Assembly: GCA_025935445.1 (NCBI GenBank)
Contig: JAICVG010000019.1
Span: forward strand, 1-9,759
DNA: 9,759 bases
Reading direction: 5' to 3'
From: Nitrososphaera sp.
GTDB taxonomy: Archaea; Thermoproteota; Nitrososphaeria; Nitrososphaerales; Nitrososphaeraceae
In this document: positions 1 through 7,176 of the stretch, piece by piece
Layout of the letters: the number at the start of each line of letters is the position of its first letter
How positions within the stretch are numbered: position 1 is the first letter of the stretch
Position numbers and translations under genes: made by a program
Notes under the pieces: generated by a model
Told to the model about the DNA's origin: nothing
Seen by the model: only the letters and a program-made list of their open reading frames with translations
The model's database searches: none

Positions 1-207
1 ATGGGCCGAGTAGACAAGGGCATCAACTGCAGTGTCGATAGCTGTGGGAACCAGGCTGAGCGCTCGATGAGCGGAATTAAGGCCAGCATGGCCCCAGATC
101 TGGGATTGGGCGGCAGCAAGAGGGTCTACCTCTGCAGGGATCATTATAAAGAATGGAAAAAACTTACCAAGGAAGACAGGGAAAACGAAAGGGCCAGATG
201 GGCTTAA
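1..207 (+). CDS. Small putative zinc-binding protein (68 aa)
   Basis: This is a short, hydrophilic, charged protein that I do not recognise by name. Its visible signature is C10-x4-C15 near the N-terminus and C45-x2-H48 in the second half, a plausible four-ligand zinc site. The second pair sits in a segment reading VYLCRDHYKEW and is followed by a highly charged Lys/Glu/Arg tail. The middle (about residues 20-40) is rich in Gly, Ser and Met and looks like a loop between the two half-sites. No signal peptide or membrane segment is visible, so it is probably cytosolic. The reading frame opens with ATG at the very first base of the window, so the true start could lie upstream and no promoter can be judged. 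It ends 34 bp before thrS on the same strand. A nucleic-acid-binding or complex-associated role is a guess from fold type only. Confidence 0.6.
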   Translation: MGRVDKGINCSVDSCGNQAERSMSGIKASMAPDLGLGGSKRVYLCRDHYKEWKKLTKEDRENERARWA

Positions 208-241
208 ATTAGATATAAGATTAGGATTAGGATTAGGATAT
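208..241 (+). promoter_or_regulatory. Probable thrS promoter (TATA-like box)
   Basis: The spacer between the small zinc-binding gene and thrS contains AGATATAA at 211-218, centred about 27-28 nt before the thrS ATG. This matches the TATA-box-to-start distance of leaderless or near-leaderless archaeal transcripts. The remaining spacer is occupied by TTAGGA repeats. A GGA sits only 3 nt before the ATG, too close for a normal Shine-Dalgarno site, which also favours a leaderless reading. Read-through from the upstream gene remains possible. Confidence 0.45.
219..238 (+). repeat. TTAGGA hexamer tandem repeat
   Basis: Twenty bases follow an exact period of six: GA, then three perfect TTAGGA units (221-226, 227-232, 233-238). 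They end 3 nt before the thrS start codon, between the TATA-like box and the ATG. Such a short array can expand or contract by replication slippage, which would change the TATA-to-start spacing. Confidence 0.85.
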
Positions 242-2128
242 ATGCGACTGCTGCAGCTCCATTCAGATTTTATTGAATATGAGCCTATTGAAAAGGAAAT
301 TAGGGATGCCGAAGAGATCGTGTCCAAATCTAAGATTAGGCTTGAAGATCTGGTGGTGGCTTTTGTAGCAGTTGAGGACAGAGACGACGAAAGCGTTGTC
401 AAGATAGCAGTCGATGAGATAAAGAAATATCTTGATATGGTCAAGAGCAGCCGCCTGCTAATTTACCCTTACGCTCATCTGAGCTCTGACCTTGCGCCAC
501 CAACCCTTGCAATTGATATCATTAAATCTGTTGAAAGCTTCGCCAAGGGGTCGATAAATCAGGTCTACCGCGCGCCTTTTGGGTGGACAAAGTCGTTTAA
601 CATCAAGGTAAAGGGCCATCCGCTGGCTGAGAACTCTAAGGAGATTTCAAAGCAGGAAGAGCATAAACACGCTGACCCATTGCATAGAGAAAAGGAATCA
701 TCTGCACTCAAGAATGAGGAAAAATTACAGTCATTTTGGTACATCGCGCAGCCAGGCGGAGAGATGACAGCTATCAGCAAATACAACTTCAAAAAGCAGA
801 ATCAGAATCTTCAGATGCTAGTAAACTATGAATTAGCAAAGAACAGGGCAGTCAATGAACAGCCTGCACACGTCCGGCTGATGAAGAAATTGGCTCTAGC
901 CGACTATGAACCTGCATCAGATGCTGGTAATATTCGCTTTTATCCAAAAGGCAGGCTGATGAAGTCGCTTATCGAGCAATATGTCACAAGGCGGGTAATG
1001 GAGTATGGTGGAATTGAGGTCGAAACACCCATAATGTATGACACCAAGCACCCTTCGCTTCAGAGCTACTTCAACAGGTTCCCTGCAAGGCAGTATAACA
1101 TCACTTCCGACAACAAACAGTTGTTTTTGCGCTTTGCTGCATGCTTTGGTCAGTTTCTGATGGCCAAGGATTTCAATATATCATACAAGCATCTGCCCCT
1201 AAAATTATACGAATTGACAAGATACTCATTTAGACGAGAAAAAAGTGGTGAGCTAGTAGGCTTGCGCCGATTGCGGGCGTTCACTATGCCTGACTGTCAC
1301 GCATTTTGCAGAGACTTGGATCAGGCAAAGGAGGAGTTTCTCAAGCGCTTTGAGCTGTCAATAAGCGTGCTCAACGATCTTGGCCTAACAATTAAAGATG
1401 TAGAAATGGCCATAAGATTCACAGAAGACTTTTACAACGAGAACAAAGATTTCATGACCGATCTTATCAACAGGTTCGGAAAACCAGTGCTAGTTGAAAC
1501 ATGGAAGGAGCGCTTCTTTTACTTCACGCTCAAGTGGGAGTTCAATTTCATCGACGGCCTTGGCAAGGCATCGGCTCTATCAACCGACCAAATAGATGTT
1601 GAGAACGGCGCGCGCTATGGCGTGGAATTCGTTGAAGAAGACGGCACCAAAAAGAACCCGATAATTCTGCACAATTCACCTTCAGGCGCAATCGAGCGGG
1701 TAATCTATGCGCTATTGGAAAAATCGGCCAAGATATCCAAAGAAGGTGGTATCGCCTCGCTACCGCTCTGGCTGTCACATACGCAGGTTCGTGTAATACC
1801 CGTCAGCCAAGAGCATATAGTATACTGCGAAAAGGTACTGGCAGAGCTGACTGAAAACCAGATAAGGGCCGACGTCGATGATCGCGATGAAACAGTAGGC
1901 AAAAAGATACGTGAATCTGAAACCGAATGGGTGCGCTACACTATAGTCATTGGCGACAAAGAGATCAACTCTGACAAGCTGATTGTACGCGACAGAAATG
2001 AGGGCAAACAGCGAGAGATTACTCTGCATAATCTGATAAATGAAGTCAAGGCGCAAACAAGGGACAAGCCCTACCTTCCCCTGAACCTTCCACTGCGCCT
2101 ATCAGCTAGGCCGCAGATTATTGTCTAG
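242..2128 (+). CDS. thrS: Threonyl-tRNA synthetase, archaeal type
   Basis: This class II aminoacyl-tRNA synthetase charges tRNA-Thr with threonine in the cytosol. At 628 aa it has the normal archaeal length. Residues 1 to about 140 form the archaea-specific editing domain (D-aminoacyl-tRNA deacylase-like), with the typical opening HSDFIEYE. H79 (YAHLSSDLA) and K117 (FGWTKSF) correspond to the H83/K121 region known from Pyrococcus abyssi, where mischarged Ser-tRNA-Thr is hydrolysed. The catalytic core spans about 220-505. The zinc ligands that recognise threonine are C301, H353 and H477. Motif 2 (about 328-356) carries FRREKSGEL, and motif 3 follows H477 as SGAIERVIYALLE. From W510 to the end is the anticodon-binding domain. 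The ATG start matches the conserved family N-terminus. The 3' end overlaps the opposite-strand ureohydrolase gene by 11 bp. All key residues are present and nothing looks broken. Confidence 0.97.
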   Translation: MRLLQLHSDFIEYEPIEKEIRDAEEIVSKSKIRLEDLVVAFVAVEDRDDESVVKIAVDEIKKYLDMVKSSRLLIYPYAHLSSDLAPPTLAIDIIKSVESFAKGSINQVYRAPFGWTKSFNIKVKGHPLAENSKEISKQEEHKHADPLHREKESSALKNEEKLQSFWYIAQPGGEMTAISKYNFKKQNQNLQMLVNYELAKNRAVNEQPAHVRLMKKLALADYEPASDAGNIRFYPKGRLMKSLIEQYVTRRVMEYGGIEVETPIMYDTKHPSLQSYFNRFPARQYNITSDNKQLFLRFAACFGQFLMAKDFNISYKHLPLKLYELTRYSFRREKSGELVGLRRLRAFTMPDCHAFCRDLDQAKEEFLKRFELSISVLNDLGLTIKDVEMAIRFTEDFYNENKDFMTDLINRFGKPVLVETWKERFFYFTLKWEFNFIDGLGKASALSTDQIDVENGARYGVEFVEEDGTKKNPIILHNSPSGAIERVIYALLEKSAKISKEGGIASLPLWLSHTQVRVIPVSQEHIVYCEKVLAELTENQIRADVDDRDETVGKKIRESETEWVRYTIVIGDKEINSDKLIVRDRNEGKQREITLHNLINEVKAQTRDKPYLPLNLPLRLSARPQIIV

Positions 2129-3047
2129 CATATTTTTGCGATAATATTCTGTACAATGTTTGAGTAGCCAGTGTGCCTTCACGGTAGTCGCCATTTTTCA
2201 AAGCAACTTCGACCATATCCACTCCAATCAGGCAGGCTGATAGATCTATCGCCTTGATCAATTTCAATACCTGAAATGGATCGAGACCAAATGGTTCCGG
2301 CGTGCCAGTGCAAGGTACGTATGGCAGGTCGTAGGCGTCAATGTCAAATGAAATATAGATCTTTTTACCAGCAGTCGCCTTTTGCAAATACCTTACGACA
2401 CTGTCAATATCATTGTGCACCTCCCACGCATCAAAGGTTGTGACACCGTTTTTGCTAGCGGTTTCATTTTCTTCTTTGTCTGTCTGTCGAATACCTATTT
2501 GGATCAAATTTTCGCCGGGGATATATTTCAGCAAATGGTAGAAAGGAGTGGTATGGCAGATCTTCAAGCTTTCATAGTTGGGCTTCATGTCACGGTGAGC
2601 ATCAAAATGTATCACTATTGGCTCTTCTTCTGCAAGCGCCTTCAATTGATAGTATGATAGCGTATGCTCGCCGCCGAGCATCACTGGGATCTTGCTGTTA
2701 TTGCGTAGTGAAGCAACTACCTTTGGGATTGTTGAATCGAGATGGTCAAGCATCTTGATGATGTTCTTTGTCTTGGGCAGCTTTAGGTCGCCAAGATCAA
2801 ATATGCCAACTAGGTCATGAATGTCGGTCTTTTCATCCAGCATGAATGTCTCACTCTGGAGTGCAGAAGTCCGCCTTATTGCCTCCGGTCCCCTCGATGT
2901 CCCTTTGCCAAAGCTGGTGGTGATGTCAAGAGGTACGCCATAAACAGCTACGTTTGATTCCCTGAATGAAATTTTGACCGGTATGTCCGCAAAGCTATAA
3001 CCTGCCTTTGTCCCTTCCGGCACGATAAAGAGCGAAAGTATATCCAA
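2118..3047 (-). CDS. speB: Ureohydrolase family protein, probable agmatinase
   Basis: This manganese-dependent arginase/agmatinase-family enzyme (309 aa) releases urea from a guanidino substrate; agmatine to putrescine is the likeliest reaction. All six expected metal ligands are visible: H128 in GGEHT, D149, H151 and D153 in FDAHRD, and D235 and D237 in SFDIDAYD. The substrate loop continues as CTGTPEPFG. The usual signatures are GGDHS, DxxDP and PGTGTPEPGG, so several second-shell positions differ here and the exact substrate is not settled. The start is assigned to TTG at 3045-3047, because a TAA stop lies two codons upstream and a TATA-like box sits about 31 nt before it; GTG at 3021-3023 is the fallback. 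The gene lies 35 bp downstream of polB on the same strand. Its stop codon falls inside the end of thrS. Family assignment is near certain; the substrate is inferred. Confidence 0.85.
   Translation of the reverse strand: MDILSLFIVPEGTKAGYSFADIPVKISFRESNVAVYGVPLDITTSFGKGTSRGPEAIRRTSALQSETFMLDEKTDIHDLVGIFDLGDLKLPKTKNIIKMLDHLDSTIPKVVASLRNNSKIPVMLGGEHTLSYYQLKALAEEEPIVIHFDAHRDMKPNYESLKICHTTPFYHLLKYIPGENLIQIGIRQTDKEENETASKNGVTTFDAWEVHNDIDSVVRYLQKATAGKKIYISFDIDAYDLPYVPCTGTPEPFGLDPFQVLKLIKAIDLSACLIGVDMVEVALKNGDYREGTLATQTLYRILSQKYARQ
2133..2137 (+). terminator. Possible T-tract terminator of thrS
   Basis: A run of five T starts 4 nt after the thrS stop codon. Archaeal RNA polymerase can terminate on short U-rich tracts without a hairpin. 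The tract lies inside the opposite-strand ureohydrolase gene, and five T is marginal, so confidence is low. Confidence 0.25.
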
Positions 3048-3084
3048 CTCTTACACAATCTTCAAAACCGGTTGATAATAAATT
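3048..3084 (-). promoter_or_regulatory. Probable ureohydrolase promoter overlapping the polB stop
   Basis: On the minus strand, TTTATTAT (3075-3082) is centred about 31 nt before the TTG at 3047 and directly abuts the polB stop codon (3083-3085). An eight-base palindrome, AACCGGTT (3066-3073), lies between this box and the start codon. The spacing fits a near-leaderless transcript initiated in the spacer, independent of polB. Co-transcription with polB is also possible, because the gap is only 35 bp. Confidence 0.45.
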
Positions 3085-5767
3085 ATGATGCCGGCTTGCT
3101 CCAAAACAGCTCGTCAAGACTCTGTTGTCGTGGCTTGCCTAGGACCGACCTGAAGTCAAAGTTCAAGGCAGACAGCACTTGCTCGAATGTCGACTCCATT
3201 GTTTCAAGATATTTTTCGGTGTCAATTTCTTCCGGCTTGGAAAGCTCGACTGGCCTGACGCCGTCGCCTGCCTTTATTTTCACATAAGAAATGATGTCAC
3301 CGGCTCGAACCTCGCGTTTGTTTGCGTCCGCAAGCATCTTGGCAGCTTTGATATGTTGTGGCAGGCCTTTGTAGATGTCACTACTGTTGCCGTCCACCGT
3401 TTTGGAGCCAGTCTTTTTGCCATATGTACTCAATGATTTGTTGATGGTGACATTGAAGCTCAGTTCTTCAAGTGGAATCTTGTGTGTTTCCAAGTTCTTG
3501 GCATTTTCTTGTATAACGTTCTTTATTTTTTCTTTAGCAGATTCAAAATCTTTCTCTGAGCTAATCTTTCCAAGTATTTCCAGGATATCATAGAATGCCT
3601 TCCTGATAAATGGCGGAGTATGCGATTTTTTGCCTGTAAGCCCTTTTACATCAACCGTTCCATCGGATAGGACTCCAAGGTAGTTCTTTTTGAGGTCGCT
3701 GAATACAACATAGCGGTATTGCTTATCTATTTCAAGGTCTACGCCTAGAGTCTCTCTAGCCCACTGCACCAGTTGCTCTATATGCTTTTGATCCGGATTG
3801 CTGAGGAAAATGCTGTCAGTGTCCCCATAAACAACCCGAATCCCAATCTCTCTGCATTTGTTAATGGTTCTGTTGATGGTTGTCCTGCCAAGGGCAGCAG
3901 TAGCATCTGCCACCGGCAGGCAGTAGAGTGGGAATATTGCTGCGCCCATGACGCCATAACTGGCATTGAGAATGACCTTGATAGCCTGGCTTACCACATT
4001 GTATAGCTTGCGCTCCTCTGGGGGAAGTGTCTTGTCCTTTGCCAAGTGTTTGTAATAGTTGACCCTCAAGTCACGAAGCGATCCTATGAGAAACGAAGTC
4101 AAACCTTTCCTGTGCTTGCAGACCCAGTGAGTTGTACCTTCCACTTCATTTTCCCTACAGTCTTCATGAGAGCAATTGATAGTTTCGTATGATAAATTAT
4201 GCACTTTGATAATGCTAGGATAGAGGCTCGCAAAGTCTAGGACAATGACGTTAAAATGTATGCCTGGCACAGGCTCAACAACTTCGCCACCTCGATATTT
4301 TTTTTCTTTAATGATGGCTGTAGTCGACGCAGTACCCTTTTTTTCCAGCTCACTCCTGCTGGGTATTAGCTCATTTCGCTGGCGATGCTCATAGTACAAG
4401 ATACCCCTGATCCATTGATTGACGCCAAAGCGGGCGATATCATCTACTGACAGCCGTCCAATCCTTGCAATGACGACCAGCAGTTTCATTAGCAGATTGT
4501 CATTAAAGCTGGTCAGCCTGTATGTGAGGTCGGCATCCTTGAGACAATATTCTGCTAATCTCTGAATGGGCAAATCGCTTATGTCCCCCTCAAACTCTAT
4601 TTTTGAGTCGCCCAACAGTGCTTCGCTGATCGCATTCAGAGTATGGTCGGTATAGGCGCGGCTGAAAGCATAGATCTGGATCGACCTGTTGTCAAATGTC
4701 CTGTAGAGGTCTATGTGGATGCCATGCCTGATGCCGACCGGCTCTGCCTGCATTCCATGTTTGATAAATGACTCTTTTTTGACCATTATCGGCACCTTGT
4801 CCTTTGGGATCGCAATGCCGCTAGGATCAATGCCGGAATCCTGGGAGCGCGCATAAAGATAGGGCAGATCAAAGTCGTCACCATTGAACGTGATTATGAT
4901 CGGATAAGCATTGATTATCATGAATGCCTTTTCTATCAATTCTTTTTCAGTTGCGCAGGGTTCTGCTTCATGAATTAGCGGTGTGCCATCGCTTGATATG
5001 TTGTTTGCAAGCACGAGCACTTTCTTGAAACCGTCACTTCCAACAAACCCTACAGCTGTTATACGCCTGTCATGATCGCGTGGATTTGGCATTCTTCCCT
5101 CTTCAGTCTCGACCTCAATGTCGACAGCTATTCGCTTCAGCTCTGGTATTGGCTGATTAAGTAGATTGGCCCAGTTTGTAATGTATTGTCTATATTCCTT
5201 GCCTGCCTCTCCTGTCTCCTTTATCTTGTCCCATAGTAGATTTCTGAGTGCAAATTGCACCTTCTCGGAAATAGGGTACTCAAATGGAGTTATCTGCTCG
5301 TCATTTCTAACGTAATATGAACCTGGTATTAGCGCCCGATCGTAGAGATAGTTCTCATGGTATTTGATATCGGCTTCCCATGACGTCACTTTTTCACGAA
5401 AGCTGTGGTCGGTGCCACCTATTGAGAGAGGATCGGGTGCAATCACTTTGAGGACTTCAATTTCCTTGTCAAGAATGATATCTTGTTTCTTGACATGTTG
5501 GAGTATGAATTTGGTCTCTTTTTGCGCAACCTGTTCGGCCTGCTCCGCAAAGTCCATCTTTGTATAGCAGTAGGGTTTGTGGTCAGTCCTGTCGCGCCAT
5601 TGGTAAATAATTTTGTCTTGCGGATCGTAAAACTTCAAGTAGACTTTCTTCTCTTCGCCAGAGTAAACGGCGGACAGCAACAGCATCGGCCTGCTATCTT
5701 TAGGCAACTCCGGCAGGCTGTCAAACCCTTTTCTTCGATCTGATACAAATTCCTGCTGCTGAACCAA
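3083..5767 (-). CDS. polB: Family B DNA polymerase with 3'-5' exonuclease
   Basis: This is a replicative-type family B DNA polymerase of 894 aa. Proofreading motifs are complete: Exo I D216/E218 (DIE), Exo II N295 to D300 (NGDDFD) and Exo III Y407/D411 (YCLKD). Polymerase motifs are complete: motif A D511 (DFASLYPSI), motif B K597 to G605 (KVILNASYG) and motif C YGDTDS with D649 and D651. Just after motif A, C532, C537, C550 and H552 form a possible zinc or disulfide site in the palm-to-fingers insertion. The C-terminus ends with QQSLDELF (881-888), a good PIP-box match for docking on PCNA. The start is assigned to TTG at 5765-5767, with an in-frame stop upstream and a TATA-like box about 30 nt away; ATG at 5684-5686 (residue 28) is the alternative. 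It is divergent from the lhgO-like gene and upstream of the ureohydrolase gene. Confidence 0.96.
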   Translation of the reverse strand: MVQQQEFVSDRRKGFDSLPELPKDSRPMLLLSAVYSGEEKKVYLKFYDPQDKIIYQWRDRTDHKPYCYTKMDFAEQAEQVAQKETKFILQHVKKQDIILDKEIEVLKVIAPDPLSIGGTDHSFREKVTSWEADIKYHENYLYDRALIPGSYYVRNDEQITPFEYPISEKVQFALRNLLWDKIKETGEAGKEYRQYITNWANLLNQPIPELKRIAVDIEVETEEGRMPNPRDHDRRITAVGFVGSDGFKKVLVLANNISSDGTPLIHEAEPCATEKELIEKAFMIINAYPIIITFNGDDFDLPYLYARSQDSGIDPSGIAIPKDKVPIMVKKESFIKHGMQAEPVGIRHGIHIDLYRTFDNRSIQIYAFSRAYTDHTLNAISEALLGDSKIEFEGDISDLPIQRLAEYCLKDADLTYRLTSFNDNLLMKLLVVIARIGRLSVDDIARFGVNQWIRGILYYEHRQRNELIPSRSELEKKGTASTTAIIKEKKYRGGEVVEPVPGIHFNVIVLDFASLYPSIIKVHNLSYETINCSHEDCRENEVEGTTHWVCKHRKGLTSFLIGSLRDLRVNYYKHLAKDKTLPPEERKLYNVVSQAIKVILNASYGVMGAAIFPLYCLPVADATAALGRTTINRTINKCREIGIRVVYGDTDSIFLSNPDQKHIEQLVQWARETLGVDLEIDKQYRYVVFSDLKKNYLGVLSDGTVDVKGLTGKKSHTPPFIRKAFYDILEILGKISSEKDFESAKEKIKNVIQENAKNLETHKIPLEELSFNVTINKSLSTYGKKTGSKTVDGNSSDIYKGLPQHIKAAKMLADANKREVRAGDIISYVKIKAGDGVRPVELSKPEEIDTEKYLETMESTFEQVLSALNFDFRSVLGKPRQQSLDELFWSKPAS

Positions 5768-5824
5768 GATACAGAGTGTCTGTCCATAGATCGATATTAA
5801 ACGTTTTATCTAACAGATGGCTTC
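5768..5824. promoter_or_regulatory. Divergent promoter region, polB / lhgO-like gene
   Basis: This 57-bp spacer must hold the start signals of both divergent genes. ATATTAAA at 5794-5801 lies about 30 nt from the polB TTG, read as TTTAATAT on the minus strand, and about 27 nt from the lhgO ATG. One AT-rich element could therefore serve TATA-binding protein in both directions. It is part of an imperfect palindrome at 5793-5810 centred on AAACGTTT (5799-5806), with GATA at one end and TATC at the other. The right half, TTTTATC, is an alternative box. Assignment is by spacing only. Confidence 0.5.
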
Positions 5825-7138
5825 ATGCTACATGTGGACTGCAAGGTCGCAATAATTGGTGGTGGTGTGCTTGGAATGTCAATTGCATACTTCCTGTCAG
5901 CACACGCCAAGAGTCCTGAATCAGTAGCACTGCTAGAACAGGAAAACAACATTGCGCAGCATAGCAGCAGCAGGAATACTGGAAAGGTGCATGCGCCATT
6001 TCTCTACGACCCTACAAAAAAGAAGACTTTTGCCAAGGCTGCAGCGCTTGGCTACGAGATGTGGCAAAAGTATTCTAGTCACAAGAGAATGCCATTTAGG
6101 CGTGATGGCGTCCTTGAGGTTGCACTTAATGACAAGGGAATCGACCGGCTCTACAAGTACATGGAGTGGGGGATGGCAAACGGCCTTACAAAAAACGAAC
6201 TGCAATTGCTTGACAAAAATGAAGTGGCAAGAACTGAGCCAAACGTGCGGTGTGCCTCTGCAATCTATTGCTCCAAAGATGCATCGGTTAACTACGGTGC
6301 ATTTACGATTGGACTTCTAGAAGATATTCAGTCATTCGGCAGCAAGCTGCTCTTGGGACACAAGGTTGAGCGAATATCATCATATGGCCAAGGAGTGTAT
6401 TCGATGACTACGAACCAAGACAAAGAGATCAGAGCAGAGTATCTTGTCAATGTGGCCGGCGGTAACTCGATGGACATTGCCCAGATGATGGGTGTTGCGC
6501 ACGGTTACACTGACATGCATTTTAGAGGGGAGTACTGGCAGGCGCCACCAGCGTACCATAACCTGACAAAGCTGTCGATCTATTCGGTTCCTAAGCACCC
6601 AGAATACCCCTTTCTCGATCCACACTGGATCGTGCGAGCAGATGACAGGCGTGAGGTGGGGCCAAACGCCATACCTGTGTTTGGTCCATATGCCTACAGC
6701 TGGCGTAGGAACTTGGTTGATATGCTACCAAAAATAATGGAGTCATCTCAGACAGGTGCGCGGAAGATTTTTTTTGATAGACAGTTTCTGTCGCTTGTAA
6801 GCACCGAGCTGAAGAGCTCTTTGTCCAAGACAATGATGATAAACAGAGTGCGTGAATTTTTACCACAACTCCGGCCATCTGCTTTTACCCAGCGCGGGAC
6901 AGCCGGCATAAGATCGTCAGTCATCGACAAGACCGGCCGATTCGTACCAGACACGCTTATACTCGAGCGTGATTCTTCGCTCCATGTGCTCAACTATAAT
7001 TCGCCAGGAGCCACGGGTGCACTGCCTATGGCAGCCAACATTGCAAGTAAGATAATAAGAGCAGGTGTACTGCAAACGAGCGACAAGGCAAGGTCACTAT
7101 GGGATGCTACCGCAATTGCCGATAGAATGAAAGCATGA
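5825..7138 (+). CDS. lhgO: FAD-dependent oxidoreductase, L-2-hydroxyglutarate oxidase-like
   Basis: This 437-aa protein belongs to the DAO/glycine oxidase-type FAD oxidoreductases and most resembles the L-2-hydroxyglutarate oxidase/dehydrogenase group. That group oxidises L-2-hydroxyglutarate, a by-product of promiscuous dehydrogenases, back to 2-oxoglutarate. The N-terminal Rossmann fold shows IIGGGVLG with G12, G14 and G17, and the FAD-ribose acidic residue is E38. SSRNTGKVHAPF (R50, N51, G53, H56) matches the family's second FAD-contact loop. FRGEYW (233-238) and a C-terminal YNSPGATGALPMA segment (about 391-403) also match the family pattern. No membrane helix or signal peptide is visible, so it is probably cytosolic or peripherally membrane-associated. 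The ATG at 5825 is chosen because it opens four residues before the first beta strand; an ATG at 5817 is out of frame and soon stops. The electron acceptor and exact substrate are inferred only from family resemblance. Confidence 0.8.
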   Translation: MLHVDCKVAIIGGGVLGMSIAYFLSAHAKSPESVALLEQENNIAQHSSSRNTGKVHAPFLYDPTKKKTFAKAAALGYEMWQKYSSHKRMPFRRDGVLEVALNDKGIDRLYKYMEWGMANGLTKNELQLLDKNEVARTEPNVRCASAIYCSKDASVNYGAFTIGLLEDIQSFGSKLLLGHKVERISSYGQGVYSMTTNQDKEIRAEYLVNVAGGNSMDIAQMMGVAHGYTDMHFRGEYWQAPPAYHNLTKLSIYSVPKHPEYPFLDPHWIVRADDRREVGPNAIPVFGPYAYSWRRNLVDMLPKIMESSQTGARKIFFDRQFLSLVSTELKSSLSKTMMINRVREFLPQLRPSAFTQRGTAGIRSSVIDKTGRFVPDTLILERDSSLHVLNYNSPGATGALPMAANIASKIIRAGVLQTSDKARSLWDATAIADRMKA

Positions 7139-7142
7139 TCAA

Positions 7143-7151
7143 TTTTTTAAA
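7143..7151 (+). promoter_or_regulatory. T-tract: lhgO terminator and/or nurA TATA box
   Basis: Six T followed by AAA begin 4 nt after the lhgO-like stop codon. The T run could end that transcript. TTTTTAAA (7144-7151) is centred about 29-30 nt before the nurA TTG, at TATA-box distance, so the same bases could do both jobs. The spacer between the two genes is only 38 bp. Confidence 0.4.
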
Positions 7152-7176
7152 GTACTGCCCGTCACGATAGGATAAA

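Noticed and set aside
219..238. TTAGGA repeat as a telomere or origin element
   Set aside because: There are only about three copies, archaeal chromosomes of this type are circular, and the repeat sits between genes with normal neighbours; resemblance to TTAGGG is superficial.
1775..2056. A 93-aa open frame on the minus strand opposite thrS
   Set aside because: It is antisense to the conserved anticodon-binding domain of ThrRS, is rich in Tyr and Phe as expected for antisense translation, and has no recognisable motif.
3066..3073. AACCGGTT palindrome as a defined operator
   Set aside because: An eight-base palindrome in a 35-bp spacer can occur by chance and no second copy was noticed; it is mentioned only in the promoter entry.
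5817..5819. Upstream ATG as the start of the lhgO-like gene
   Set aside because: It is out of frame with the FAD-binding domain and reaches a stop codon after about 12 codons.
5952..6320. A 122-aa open frame on the plus strand inside the lhgO-like gene
   Set aside because: It lies wholly within a well-supported FAD-enzyme gene in another frame and its translation shows no recognisable motif; it is an incidental open frame.
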